The notes under the pieces are model-generated. The model worked only from the letters and a program-made list of their open reading frames with translations, was not told where the DNA came from and searched no databases. Below are positions 52,596-62,600 of a stretch of 64,000 bases of DNA, one piece after another. Every line of letters begins with the position of its first letter. Position 1 is the first letter of the stretch. Origin of the DNA: a bacterium. Its GTDB lineage: Bacteria > Zhuqueibacterota > QNDG01 > JAFGCO01. The position numbers and the translations under genes are program-made. Location of the stretch: NCBI GenBank assembly GCA_016932575.1, contig JAFGCO010000059.1, positions 1 through 64,000 on the forward strand, in the 5' to 3' direction.

Positions 52596-53578
52596 CGTCG
52601 GTTCGAATTCTGAATGAAAAATCGATTCCCAATTTGCCCTGGCAGAACCGGCCGGCCGGTTCTGCGGATGTTGTATGGCGATATGATCAAAATCCGGTGA
52701 TTCCGCGGGATATTCTGCCCAATTCCAACAGTGTGTTCAACAGTGCGGTGATTCCCTATCGGAGTGAGTTTGCCGGCGTTTTCCGGATTGACGACACCAC
52801 CCGGAAAATGCAGCTGCACCGGGGGTTCAGCAAAGACGGGCTGGATTGGGATATCGATTCAAATCCGATTCGATTTCAATGTGATGATCCGGAAATCGGA
52901 AATTTTATTTATGGCTATGATCCGCGTGTCGTTGAAATTGAGGGGCGGTATTATGTGATGTGGTGCAATTATTATCATGGGGCAACAATCGGCATGGCCT
53001 GGACAGATGATTTCCAAACATTTCATCAGATTGAAAACGCATTATTGCCTTTTAACCGAAACGGGGTTCTTTTTCCCCGGAAAATCAATGGCAATTTTGT
53101 CATGCTCAGCCGTCCTTCCGACAGCGGCCACACGCCTTTCGGAGATGTTTATCTCAGCCACAGTCCCGATCTGGTGCATTGGGGCAAACATCGATGGGTC
53201 ATGGGACCTGTAGGGAATTCCTGGCAATACACCAAGGTCGGGGGAGGACCATCACCCATTGAAACCTCTGAGGGCTGGCTGATGATTTATCATGGCGTGC
53301 TGCAGTCCTGCAATGGATTTGTATACAGTGCGGGTGCCGCTCTGCTTGATCCGGATGAGCCCTGGAAAGTGATCGGCCGGGCCAGACCCTATATTTTGAA
53401 TCCGCGCGAACTTTATGAATGCGTCGGCGATGTGCCCAATGTCGTGTTCCCCTGCGCATCGGTTTGTGATGCGGATACGGGGCGCATCGCGATTTACTAC
53501 GGCGCCGCGGATACAGTGGTGGCCCTGGCGTTCGCCAAAGTGGATGAACTGGTGGATTTTGTCAGGGAGAACTCATAA
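52592..53578 (+). CDS. GH130-family glycoside phosphorylase or hydrolase
   Basis: A 328-residue five-bladed beta-propeller enzyme of family GH130 (mannoside phosphorylases and relatives), cytoplasmic with no signal peptide. Family landmarks are SNSVFNSAVIPYRSEFAGVFR near the start, the catalytic-Asp region IYGYDPRVVEIEGRYYVMWCNY (about 110), GNGVLFPRKI-type RNGVLFPRKINGNFVMLSRPSD and GGGPSPIETSEGWLMIYHGV (about 215). The enzyme would convert beta-mannosides with phosphate to mannose-1-phosphate; which linkage is not decided. It starts at 52592, overlapping the ankyrin stop. A terminator follows. With the GH5-like enzyme at 9-11 kb, it hints at use of mannan-type glycans. Confidence 0.88.
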   Translation: MTSVRILNEKSIPNLPWQNRPAGSADVVWRYDQNPVIPRDILPNSNSVFNSAVIPYRSEFAGVFRIDDTTRKMQLHRGFSKDGLDWDIDSNPIRFQCDDPEIGNFIYGYDPRVVEIEGRYYVMWCNYYHGATIGMAWTDDFQTFHQIENALLPFNRNGVLFPRKINGNFVMLSRPSDSGHTPFGDVYLSHSPDLVHWGKHRWVMGPVGNSWQYTKVGGGPSPIETSEGWLMIYHGVLQSCNGFVYSAGAALLDPDEPWKVIGRARPYILNPRELYECVGDVPNVVFPCASVCDADTGRIAIYYGAADTVVALAFAKVDELVDFVRENS

Positions 53579-53638
53579 AATAGCACGTGTGCTTTGATGC
53601 GCATGTGATCAACATTATCTGAATCGATTGATCATAGT

Positions 53639-53699
53639 AACCTCCGGAATAATTGTCCCGAATATTGAACGGGATGATCGGGATCCGGAGGTTTTTTTA
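53639..53699 (+). terminator. Rho-independent terminator after the GH130 gene
   Basis: Perfect 10-bp stem AACCTCCGGA (53639-53648) / TCCGGAGGTT (53684-53693), with an inner CCCG/CGGG pairing, followed by TTTTT. It lies 60 bp after the GH130 stop. Confidence 0.88.
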
Positions 53700-53788
53700 T
53701 TATCAGTGAAAACCACAACTTCAGTTTGTGGTCTGATTAAGCGTTAACCTGGTTGAAGAATTGTTAAATTGATATTAATATAGGATCC

Positions 53789-53824
53789 CACTTTCCCCGG
53801 ATAGCTTTGCTTCCGGGGAAAGTG
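53789..53824. repeat. Perfect hairpin at the broken 5' end of the C10 peptidase pseudogene
   Basis: Arms CACTTTCCCCGG (53789-53800) and CCGGGGAAAGTG (53813-53824), 12 bp perfect, 12-base loop. The right arm runs up to the first open codon of the peptidase remnant. A weaker hairpin (accacaa/ttgtggt, about 53713-53733) is upstream. No T-run follows. Confidence 0.6.
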
Positions 53825-53825
53825 A

Positions 53826-54894
53826 GAAAGAAAATGCCTGGCTACCGAAAAATCTCCTGAACTGCAATACGGCACAGATGAACGAACCATTGTCGGATGT
53901 GTGGCAACGGCCATGGCGATGACCATGTACTATTGGAAGTGGCCCGAGTCGGGAACCGGAAATGCATGCACAACCTGCCATTTCAGAAGAGGAATCGGCT
54001 GGGTTGAAAAAGTATGCGGAACAGATCCGAAAATTCCTGCTGATTATCCCTGGGTGGTAAGCAGCGTCACCCGACTTGAATGGATCCCGAAGGACGGCGG
54101 TATTTTAAGAATGCGGGGGTACTGGGATGAAAGCCTCTATGAAGAAGCTCAGGAGATCAGTAACAACAGCGATTTTCTGTCGGCCCTGGGAGACTGCTGG
54201 AACAGTCTGACCATCGGATCATCCCCGGAGGATGTCACCTTTGGTGAAACCTATGAATGGGATCAGATGACAGAAACCCGGGATACTCCCGGCGGAGACG
54301 ACATGGCCAAAATCAGTTATCATGCGGCTGTTGCAGCGAATATGAATTTTGGAGTCAAAGCTTCAGGTGCCAGTATGTTGGAATGCCGGAATGCTCTGGT
54401 GAATCATTTTCGATCATTCGAATGCGAATTGGGATGCATCCGTGAATTTCGAGATCATGCGTGAAGAGATTCAGTGGCTGCGTCCTGTGATCATTAGCCG
54501 GGAAAGACCCGACGGAGCCGGACAGGCCTGGATCATTCATGGATATAAAGAAGGCAGTGATCAGTTTCTGATGAATTTCGGGCACACAGGAGATGGTGAC
54601 GGCTGATACACTTATGATAATATTACCTTTGTGAATAAGGAATTTAATGACGAACAGGAGTATGTTCATAAAATTGCTCCTGAAGAAACAATCGGTTTTT
54701 TCGGAGGATCGTCGGGCGGAACCGGCTCGCCCGACAATCCCGACTGGAATATTGAAAAAGCCATTGACAAAGCAGACGAGGGAGAAACCCTGATTTTCAG
54801 GGCCGGATCCGTCAATACCTTTTCTTCCGATTATCCTGAAATTTTAAAATTGCTGACACTCAAAGGCTGCAATGTCACCATTCAAAAGGAATAG
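53826..54894 (+). pseudogene. Decayed C10 (streptopain-type) cysteine peptidase
   Basis: Remnant of a secreted peptidase. The frame opens at 53826 with no start codon or signal peptide; the catalytic-Cys region VGCVATAMAMTMYYWKWP, typical of streptopain-family enzymes, is at 53892-53945, and KISYHAAVAANMNFGVKASGAS matches the family's conserved LxYxxxVAVNMxYG region. The frame shifts by one base near 54420, after which reading continues as NWDASVNFEIMREEIQWLRPVIIS and GAGQAWIIHGY, where the catalytic His of the usual GHAF is Gln. A TGA at 54604-54606 interrupts GDGDG-YTYDN, where a Trp or Tyr is expected. The frame then runs to 54894, through a pectin-lyase-like fragment (IEKAIDKADEGETLIF). 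The missing 5' end, frameshift, stop and lost His all point to a dead gene. Confidence 0.75.
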
Positions 54895-54924
54895 TCATTC
54901 ATATTTGAATCAGGAGAAGCAATC

Positions 54925-55492
54925 ATGTTAAAATATAAAAACATAGCGACCGTTTGTAGTGTGATATTGGTCAATTTGTCGCTGTCCGCTCATTTGAACA
55001 GCCAGACTTACTGTATCAGATCATCGGTGATCAGCTGCGGCGGGATTCATAAGACATCTTTAAACTATCAAAGTAGCAACTCATTGGGAGTTACAGCAGC
55101 CATTGGTTTGTCACAGGATCCTTCCACGACCCTTCTGGCAGGCTTTCAGGAAACCTGCATTCTCCTTCTGACCACGTCGTTTCATGAATCCGGTTATCAG
55201 ATTGGGGATAATATGCCGACGGAATTCAGGCCAGAATTTTCCAAATCCTTTTAATCCGCTGACACAAATACAATATGCGATTTCGGAGCCGGTTCATGTG
55301 ATACTCACTGTTTACAACGCCCTGGGCCGGGAGATAGGCAAACTTGTGGATGAAAAACAAATTCCGGGATTCTATACGGTCAACTGGGATGGAAATGGTC
55401 AGGGCAGTCGACATTTTGACAGCAGCCTCTATTTCTATCGTTTGCAGGCGGGTCAATTTGCTGCCATTCGGAAGATGATATTGATCAAGTAA
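54925..55492 (+). pseudogene. Frameshifted secreted protein with C-terminal sorting domain
   Basis: The first frame (54925-55254) gives a signal-peptide-like start (MLKYKNIATVCSVILVNLSLSAHLNSQTY), a segment IRSSVISCGGIHKTSLNYQSSNSLGV and AGFQETCILL, and ends just after FHESGYQIGDNMPTEFR. The second frame (to 55492) gives QNFPNPFNPLTQIQYAISEPV, YNALGREIGKLV and SSLYFYRLQAG, a FlgD-like sorting domain ending MILIK. One base has been lost or gained near 55225-55235. Intact proteins of this type are short, about 190 residues, secreted. A ribosome site (AGGAG) precedes the ATG. Either a real mutation or a sequencing error; the broken neighbour favours decay. Confidence 0.7.
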
Positions 55493-55495
55493 TCA

Positions 55496-55639
55496 TTGGA
55501 GGCGGTTGCAATTAGATCGGTGTCCCTGATTATCGGATTGCTCCTGCTGATCAGTATGGTCTGGGCATTCATTGCAGTACGAGTATCCATGAGAGATCAG
55601 CTGCTCGAAGGGTTGAGGGAGGTGTCAATCAAGAATTAA
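55496..55639 (+). CDS. Possible small single-helix membrane peptide
   Basis: An open frame of 47 codons from a TTG at 55496 (or 39 from GTG at 55520) encodes one strong hydrophobic helix (SLIIGLLLLISMVWAFIAV) followed by a charged tail (RVSMRDQLLEGLREVSIKN). It begins 4 bp after the sorting-domain pseudogene. No ATG start and no clear ribosome site, so it may be a fragment of a larger lost gene. I do not recognise it. Confidence 0.3.
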   Translation: MEAVAIRSVSLIIGLLLLISMVWAFIAVRVSMRDQLLEGLREVSIKN

Positions 55640-55930
55640 GAAAAAAGAAATAAGATGAAATATCAGAAATGTTATACATGATTTTTATTAAATTTTAGTA
55701 ATATTATTCATACAGGACCAAAATTTGCTTGTTCACTCTATTTGAAAGGATGGATATTTGAAATTTACATACAACTGACTATGAATAAACAAGATAGGGG
55801 AATATTTTAAAATAACTTTATGTTTTGTATTTTGAAAATGATGTTTATATTTGAATTGTGTAATAACTCGATCGAAATGATTTTATATATTTTTATTGAT
55901 AGGTTTTGATTATACCAAGGAGCGGATACG
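55640..55930. other. AT-rich intergenic region before the cytochrome gene
   Basis: 291 bp with no reading frame of note. It must hold the cytochrome promoter. A TTGTAT (55825-55830), 17 bp, TATTTG (55848-55853) pair is the best sigma70 candidate; the same bases can also be read as TTTG-18-TATATTTG, the Bacteroidota form. An AAGGAG stands 8-13 bp before the ATG at 55931. Confidence 0.5.
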
Positions 55931-58381
55931 ATGAAAAGAATAACTCTGTTTTTTATACCGCTTCTTCTACTACTATTTATTCTTGTGCTTGCTCAGGTCG
56001 TTCCGGTTCCCACAACATTAAATGATTTTTTTCTGCCAGGATCCCAGCCAGGCCAGTCCGGCAATACGGAACTGCCGGACAAATGCGACAATTGTCATGG
56101 CGGATATGATCTCTCAGTCGAACCCTCTTTCAACTGGCGCGGCGGCATGATGTCCCAGGCAGCCCGCGATCCCTTCTATTATGCCTGCATGGCCATTGCC
56201 AATCAGGACGCGCCCGAAAGCGGAGATCTCTGTATCCGGTGTCACTCACCGCGTGGCTGGCTTGACGGGCGTTCCACGCCTACAGACGGATCCGCGTTAA
56301 CCAGCGGTGACCGTGAAGGGGTTCACTGCGGCTTCTGCCATAAAATGGTGATGACATCCCCCCTGGGTGAAAATCCTTTTCCTGAAGATTCGGTGTATAC
56401 AGCAGATACCTATTCTGAGGATCAGGCCTATCTGGCAGATTTGAGCCATATTCCGGGCACAACGGCAAACGGTATGTTTATCAATTCTGATGAGGGAGCG
56501 AAAAGAGGTCCGTTTGTTGATGCGGTTGCCAGGCATCAGATGTATTATTCCCCGCTGCATCAAACGTCGGATCTTTGCGGTACCTGTCACGATGTCAGCA
56601 ATCCGGTGTATGAGCGGACGGTCTTAAATACCTATGTGCCGAATGATTTTGACAGCATGGCTTCTAATTTTGATCCTTACACAATGTTTCCGGTCGAGAG
56701 AACCTACAGTGAATGGCTGAAGAGTGCCTACAATTCTCCAGAGGGTGTGTATGCTCCGCAGTTCGGCGGAAATAAAGCTTATGTTTCCACCTGCCAGGAC
56801 TGCCATTTAAGGGATGTAACCGGAGCAGGCGCCAATAAAAAGGATGTGCCGATCCGGAACGATCTGCCTCTGCATGATATGACAGGCGGCAATACATTTA
56901 TTGCAAAATTGATCGATCAGCTCTATCCCGGTGAAAGTGATACGGCCGCATTAAATCAGGGAATCGGGCGGGCCCGTTCCATGCTGGAGCTGGCCGCTTT
57001 TATGGAAGTCAACATGGATGGCAAGGTTGTGACTGTGAAGGTGACCAATCAGACGGGGCACAAACTGCCTTCAGGATATCCAGAGGGCCGCAGAATATGG
57101 ATCCATCTGACGGCGTTGAACAACAGCGGTGTTTTTTACGAATCAGGCGCATATAACTTTCTGACTGCGGATTTGATTCACGACCCGGATATCAAGATTT
57201 ATGAAATCAAGCCGGGGATATCGAAATCCCTGTCTCCTGTTGTTAATTTTCCAGCCGGGCCGTCGTTTCATTTTGTTTTGAACGATACGATTTATAAAGA
57301 CAACCGTATTCCCCCCCGTGGGTTCAGCAATACAAGTTTTGAAGATATCCAGTCTCCGCCCGTCGGTTATGCCTATGCGGACGGTCAATATTGGGATGAA
57401 ACCGTCTATATCCTGGATCAGGTGCCCACCAAAGTGGAAGCCACACTTTATTATCAGACGACAAGCAAAGAATATGTGGAATTTTTAAGAGATGAGAATC
57501 ATACAAATGACTGGGGGCTCACATTTTACGGATTGTGGGAAGACCATGGAATGTCTGAGCCTGTCATCATGCAAAGTGCCAGTCAGACTTTGAATGGATT
57601 TATTGACACGGAAGCGGCTGTCGGCGGCAGCCTGGTTTTATTCAACGAAGGCGATGTGGATCCCGGAGACGGACACACTGTTGAAATGACGTTTAACAGT
57701 CTTTCCGGCAGCGGCGATATCACGGTGCTGCAGCTCAATCAGGCACCGGCAAATCCACCTGAACTCCCTTATATCGAAGTCGCCTGGAATATTTCAAAAT
57801 CCGCAGGTATCGATGCGTTTTCATCCGATGCCGTTTTTCATTACACGGATGAAGATATTTCAGGGATGAATGAAAGCAAGCTCAGGGTTTATTTCTGGAA
57901 TGGTACGGCCTGGCAATATATGGGGGGGACTGTAAATCAGGCCGATAATGAGGTTGCTGTTTCCCTGTCTCTGACCGGTGATTTTGCTTTATTTGAAACG
58001 GATGAAGTGCTGCTGGCCTGCAAAGTGTTTATGGAAGGTCCTTATCAGGCAGGGACTGGGATGCGAACCCTTTTACAGGAGGCAGGCTGGATACCCATAA
58101 CATCTCCCTATTCAGACAACAGGGTGGTGGCCCGCGTTCCCAGTCAAATCACAGACTGGGTATTTGTGGAACTCAGAAGCACAGCCAATGGCACCCTGGT
58201 GGCGGGCCGATCATTTTTCCTGAGAAATGACGGGATCGTTACGGATGACAATGGTATAACGACCGATTTATCCATCCCCGGCGTTTCAGACGGATATTAT
58301 TATATTGTGATGCATCACCGGAACCACCTGTCCCTGATGAGTGCTTCATCACGGTACCTGACTGGCATCAGCTCACCCTGA
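55931..58381 (+). CDS. Secreted five-heme c-type cytochrome with C-terminal surface module
   Basis: An 816-residue exported protein with a signal peptide (about 1-22). Five CxxCH heme sites are visible: CDNCH (52-56), CIRCH (101-105), CGFCH (133-137), CGTCH (216-220) and CQDCH (288-292). The part 330-690 is beta-rich and without heme motifs (VTNQTGHKLPSGYPEGRRIWIHL resembles a region following the hemes in other large cytochromes). From about 693 to the end is a module with FMEGPYQ, ITSPYSD, VFVELRS and HHRNHLSLMS that also ends the protein at 59622-63425. It would act in periplasmic or surface electron transfer. No sorting domain of the YPNPFNP type. The start has a good AAGGAG site. Confidence 0.88.
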   Translation: MKRITLFFIPLLLLLFILVLAQVVPVPTTLNDFFLPGSQPGQSGNTELPDKCDNCHGGYDLSVEPSFNWRGGMMSQAARDPFYYACMAIANQDAPESGDLCIRCHSPRGWLDGRSTPTDGSALTSGDREGVHCGFCHKMVMTSPLGENPFPEDSVYTADTYSEDQAYLADLSHIPGTTANGMFINSDEGAKRGPFVDAVARHQMYYSPLHQTSDLCGTCHDVSNPVYERTVLNTYVPNDFDSMASNFDPYTMFPVERTYSEWLKSAYNSPEGVYAPQFGGNKAYVSTCQDCHLRDVTGAGANKKDVPIRNDLPLHDMTGGNTFIAKLIDQLYPGESDTAALNQGIGRARSMLELAAFMEVNMDGKVVTVKVTNQTGHKLPSGYPEGRRIWIHLTALNNSGVFYESGAYNFLTADLIHDPDIKIYEIKPGISKSLSPVVNFPAGPSFHFVLNDTIYKDNRIPPRGFSNTSFEDIQSPPVGYAYADGQYWDETVYILDQVPTKVEATLYYQTTSKEYVEFLRDENHTNDWGLTFYGLWEDHGMSEPVIMQSASQTLNGFIDTEAAVGGSLVLFNEGDVDPGDGHTVEMTFNSLSGSGDITVLQLNQAPANPPELPYIEVAWNISKSAGIDAFSSDAVFHYTDEDISGMNESKLRVYFWNGTAWQYMGGTVNQADNEVAVSLSLTGDFALFETDEVLLACKVFMEGPYQAGTGMRTLLQEAGWIPITSPYSDNRVVARVPSQITDWVFVELRSTANGTLVAGRSFFLRNDGIVTDDNGITTDLSIPGVSDGYYYIVMHHRNHLSLMSASSRYLTGISSP

Positions 58382-58742
58382 CCAGATTGTCCGATTCTCA
58401 GTTCATTGATGTAGATATAGCCCCCGCCTCCCCATCAACATCAAAGATGTGGGAAGAAAGTTGAGGGCGATGTTTTGCATAAATGTGATTATATATTGAA
58501 CCGTTCGATCCATCCGAATTTTTTTGCGAAGATTTCTCGAATGCCAGGAATATAATCTCCACCAAAAAGAGAGGCCCGCCAGAATGACTGGCGGGCCTGC
58601 CTATAAAAAAATTAATCGATAATTTGAAATAGTGATACTGAAAATTGCACACCTTTTAGGGCAATGACTCTAAATCACTGCCCCTGACGGTGGTTCTTGA
58701 TTAAATAGAAATCCTCGCATGATTCAACATTTCGATAAAATT
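58382..58742. other. Intergenic region between convergent genes
   Basis: 361 bp between the cytochrome stop and the stop of the minus-strand barrel gene. Apart from the hairpin at 58572-58598 nothing coding was seen. The bases atctccacca just before that hairpin look like a tRNA or tmRNA 3' end, but no matching RNA body is present upstream. Confidence 0.5.
58565..58598 (-). terminator. Rho-independent terminator of the barrel gene
   Basis: Perfect 11-bp stem AGGCCCGCCAG (58572-58582) / CTGGCGGGCCT (58588-58598), 5-base loop; on the minus strand it is followed by CTCTTTTTGG. It lies about 145 bp after the stop of the barrel gene; on the plus strand no T-run follows. Confidence 0.65.
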
Positions 58743-59405
58743 TTACAGCGCGATTTGAATGCCGATTTTGGGTTCAAAACAGAAAATAAGATCCGTTTCA
58801 TCGGCTTCATCTTTATCAGCAATGAACGTGGCATTCAACTGACAGTCAAGTAACAACATGTCGGTGATTGAAATCAAGCCTCCCCATCCGGTATAAAAGG
58901 CTACGCACGGATCCCATTCTTTTGTTGCAACAGATTCTTTTTCCACGGTGATTTCAGTATCCCCTTGGGAGAGCCGGTATCCTGCTCCTGCACGAATGTA
59001 ATATTTATTTAATGCGTCAGGCGTCAGAACGAACCGACCGCCAATCATAATCATCTGAGAACTTCCGGCATCGAAATTAATGTCTTTTTGACTTTCCTTT
59101 GGCACCCCTTTATTGACTGAGAATTTTATATTGCGCTCAAGATCATTGTCGATTCTCAATATTGAGTATCGATACTCCAATTCAATTTGAATGCTGTTTA
59201 AAGCACTGTATATCAAGTTGGCCCCAAGACCGAAACTCGGATCAAAGTATGCGTTTTGGGTTGTTTCATATTCCGGAACCAGATATGAAACGCTCAGACC
59301 GGTGATGATTTTGGGCATTTCCGATGAAAATAATTGTGTGCTCATACCCAGAAAAATTAGCAGACATACAATAATCATCAATCCGGATAATGATTTTTTT
59401 TTCAT
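58743..59405 (-). CDS. Small outer-membrane beta-barrel protein
   Basis: A 220-residue exported protein with a signal peptide (about 1-28). The rest is alternating amphipathic strands with acidic turns: IITGLSVSYLVPEYE, FGLGANLIYSALNSIQIELEYRYS, MIMIGGRFVLTPDALNKYYIRAGAGYRLS, VAFYTGWGGLISITDMLLLDCQL and the end FCFEPKIGIQIAL, as expected for an eight-stranded barrel of the OMP_b-brl type. No function can be given. It has its own promoter on the minus strand and lies between the cytochrome and the FG-GAP gene. Confidence 0.75.
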   Translation of the reverse strand: MKKKSLSGLMIIVCLLIFLGMSTQLFSSEMPKIITGLSVSYLVPEYETTQNAYFDPSFGLGANLIYSALNSIQIELEYRYSILRIDNDLERNIKFSVNKGVPKESQKDINFDAGSSQMIMIGGRFVLTPDALNKYYIRAGAGYRLSQGDTEITVEKESVATKEWDPCVAFYTGWGGLISITDMLLLDCQLNATFIADKDEADETDLIFCFEPKIGIQIAL

Positions 59406-59451
59406 TTCTCTGCTCCTTGTATTTTAATTTTATTGAATGAAAAGTTTTATA

Positions 59452-59480
59452 AAATTAATTATTCTTGATTTTAATGTCAA
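59452..59480 (-). promoter_or_regulatory. Sigma70-type promoter of the barrel gene
   Basis: Minus strand: perfect TTGACA (59480-59475), 17-bp spacer, TAATTT (59457-59452), about 47 bp before the start at 59405. Confidence 0.6.
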
Positions 59481-59621
59481 GCCAAATATCAATGATTCGA
59501 TGCGGCAAATATTTCCCGTATGGAGGATAGGCTTGTATTTTAATGGCTGGCTGATTTTGGTATTTTTTTTGCTCAGTTATCAATATTTGTATGATGCGTT
59601 TAATTTTTCGGTTTTTTTTCA

Positions 59622-62600
59622 ATGAAAACAAGATGTTTCTGTGTGTCTGTTTTAATTGTCTTTTTCAATGCACGGACGGTTATTGCCCGGGGAACCCTGA
59701 CTTTTGACCATTCCGAAGTGGCTGATTTATGCGCGCAGGGAAAGGCGCTGGGAGATATCAACGGAGACGGCATGCCGGATGTCATTATTGCCGAAGGAGA
59801 ATTCAGCCCGGGAGCGTTCGCCTGGTACAAGTATCCCAACTGGGAAAAATATGATATCCATGCGGTCGCATTTTCCGAAATGGATTATGTGCCGGACTGC
59901 CAGGTGGCGGATATGGACAATGACGGGGATCTCGATATCATTGTGCCCAACAGCCACAACAGCGCGAACAAGAGCCTGTGGTGGTTTGAAAATCCCCTGA
60001 ATGACGGCGGCAACCCTGAAACGGACGGATTTACCCGGCATGTGGTCTGGTCCGCATCGGACAGCCATATCAAGGATGTGTCCGTGGCCGATTTTGACCA
60101 AGACGGCAAACCGGATATTGTGCTTCGTTTTACCTCCAAAGCGGCGGTGTTTTTTCAGAATTCAGCGGACAACTGGACCCAGGTCTCCTGGAGCATCGGG
60201 GGATCCGAAGGTATGGGAACCGGGGATATCGACTGGGACGGAGATACGGATGTGATTACCAATGGTGTGTTCTATCAGAATCCCGGGAACCGGGTCGATT
60301 CATGGACGCAGAAAACCATCGGTTCATACGCGCAGAGCACCGCCTGCCGTGTGCAGGCGGCAGACATTAACGGAGACGGGCATGAGGAACCGGTTTTCAG
60401 CAGTTCCGAATACGCCGGATATGCAGTTTCGTGGTATTCCGCAGCGGATCCTGAAAACGGTCCCTGGACCGAGCATGTGATCGGATATGTTGACTATTGT
60501 CATACCCTGCAAACCGGGGATGTGGACCGGGACGGAGATATCGATGTCGTGGGCGGTTCCATGCCTTCGGCGAGCACGGATGAAGTGGTTCTTTTTGAAA
60601 ACACAGGAAACGGCAATACGTGGACACGTCATACGGTGGATTCCAAGTCAACCTATATTGCCAAGATGGCAGATATGGGCGCTGACGGCGATCTGGACAT
60701 AGTGGGGAGCCGGAGCTATGATGTCGCGCCGATTGATTTTTTTGAGAATCAGCTCGACCCGGTTCTGCCGCTGGATCAGTGGCAATATATTCAGGCGGAT
60801 AACACCAGAATGGCCCAGGCTTTCGGGCTGGATATGGATGACGTGACCGGTGATGATTTTCTGGATATCGCATCCGGTCCCTATTTCTACCGGAATCCGG
60901 GCGGAAATATGACGTCGGCGTGGACCCGCATGAATCTGCCGAACAGTGTGGATGCGGTACTGATCACGGATCTGGACGATGACGCCTTTGGCGATATTGT
61001 CGCTCAAAAGACTGTGGATGACGCGCTGCATTTCTATTGGCTTGAAGCCGGAGATGCGCAGGGAAGCAGCTGGACACAGATGGCTGATATCGGTTCCGTG
61101 CCCCAGGCCAGTCATACGCTTGGATCCCAGGGGCATCGCATGGTACAGATCGAATCCGGGGGAAAATATGAAATTGTGGTCACCAGCGGCAACGGTCTGT
61201 ATTATTTTGAAATTCCGGCAAGTCCGGAGGCCGGTTCCTGGCCCTTGACCCATGTCCACAGCAATCCCACGGACGAGGGATTTGGTGCAGGTGATATCGA
61301 CGGTGACGGAGATCAGGATCTGGCCTGCGGCACCGGATCCACCAAACGCGTGGAATGGTATGAAAATCCCGGAGACGGCTCCCCGTCATGGACCGCCTAT
61401 CATATTGGCGACATGACGGAATCGGTATGGACCGACCGGTTTGCTGTCGCAGATATGAACGGGGACAATAAGCCGGACATTATCGGCACGGAGGAGAACG
61501 GAGCCAGCACAGGCGCGGAAACCTACTGGTGGGAACAGCCGGAAGATCCCACGTCGGGCGGCTGGACACGGCATCTGGTCGTGTCGCAGGCGACAACCAA
61601 TTCCATGGATGCAGCGGATATGGATCATGACGGGGACACGGATATCATTTTGGGAGAGCATCGCGGTACGGAAAAGCTGTCTGTCTGGGAAAATGACGGA
61701 ACGGGATCATTTACTGAAAATGGAGTGGATGATGGCAAGGAAAGCCATCTGGGCGCAAAAACCGCTGATCTTGACAGTGATGGCGATCCGGATATTGTCA
61801 GCATTGCCTGGGATGATTATTCTTATCTTCATATATGGCGGAACGATGCGATCCAGAGCGGCATGCAGACGGTTGCTGCTCCGGATATCTCTCCAGACGG
61901 CGGGTCTTTTACCGGCTCCGTTTCAGTCACGCTTTCCACTGCCACCTCCGGTGCAGCGATTTATTATACCACAGACGGGACAGATCCGGAAGATTTCTCA
62001 ACCGAATATTCAGGCGCGTTCACTGTATCCCAGAGTCTGACAGTCAAAGCCAGGGCCTATAAAAGCGGAATGAATGCGAGCAGCATTACGTCTGCCGCAT
62101 TTACTATTGAACAGGATGCGACACCGCCCGAAATCAATTCAGTGTCCGCGAGCGGAAATCCCAATCGTGTTCAAATCGGTTTCAATGAAGATCTGGATGC
62201 ATCCACCTCAGAAACAGCCGCCAATTACACTATTGATTCGGGCATCTCTGTTACCCTGGCCGAATTATCCGTGGATAAAAGGAATGTTTTTCTGGCAACA
62301 TCCATACTTTCTCCGGATATCACATATACACTTACCGTGAATGATGTGGAAGATAGTCATGGCAATCCCATCTCGCCGGATACGCAGGAGACCTTTCAGT
62401 ATATCCCTGTAAATCTGGGAGAGGGCCTTGCTGCCTGTTATTCTTTGGATGAGATTTCGGGAACAGCGGTCCATGACCAGTCCGGCAATGGTCATGACGG
62501 TACCCTGCATGGCGGTCAGTGGTCCTCCGGACATATTGATAATGCTGTTGATTTCGACGGCACCGATGACTACATTGATTTAGCCACGCTTGATATCAGC

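Noticed and set aside
54604-54606. UGA recoding (as in some candidate phyla) in the C10 peptidase
   Set aside because: Many genes here end in TGA, several with ATGA overlaps, and no other internal TGA was seen in a conserved protein; nonsense mutation is simpler.
55824-55853. A Bacteroidota-type promoter (TTTG-18-TATATTTG)
   Set aside because: Single occurrence in AT-rich DNA; the other promoters in the window are of the sigma70 type.
58540-58600. A tRNA or tmRNA 3' end (atctccacca before a hairpin)
   Set aside because: No canonical T-arm or RNA body could be found upstream, and the T-run of the hairpin is on the other strand.
59437-59625. A 62-codon plus-strand frame before the FG-GAP gene
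   Set aside because: It covers the promoter of the minus-strand barrel gene, has no ribosome site and does not look like a protein.
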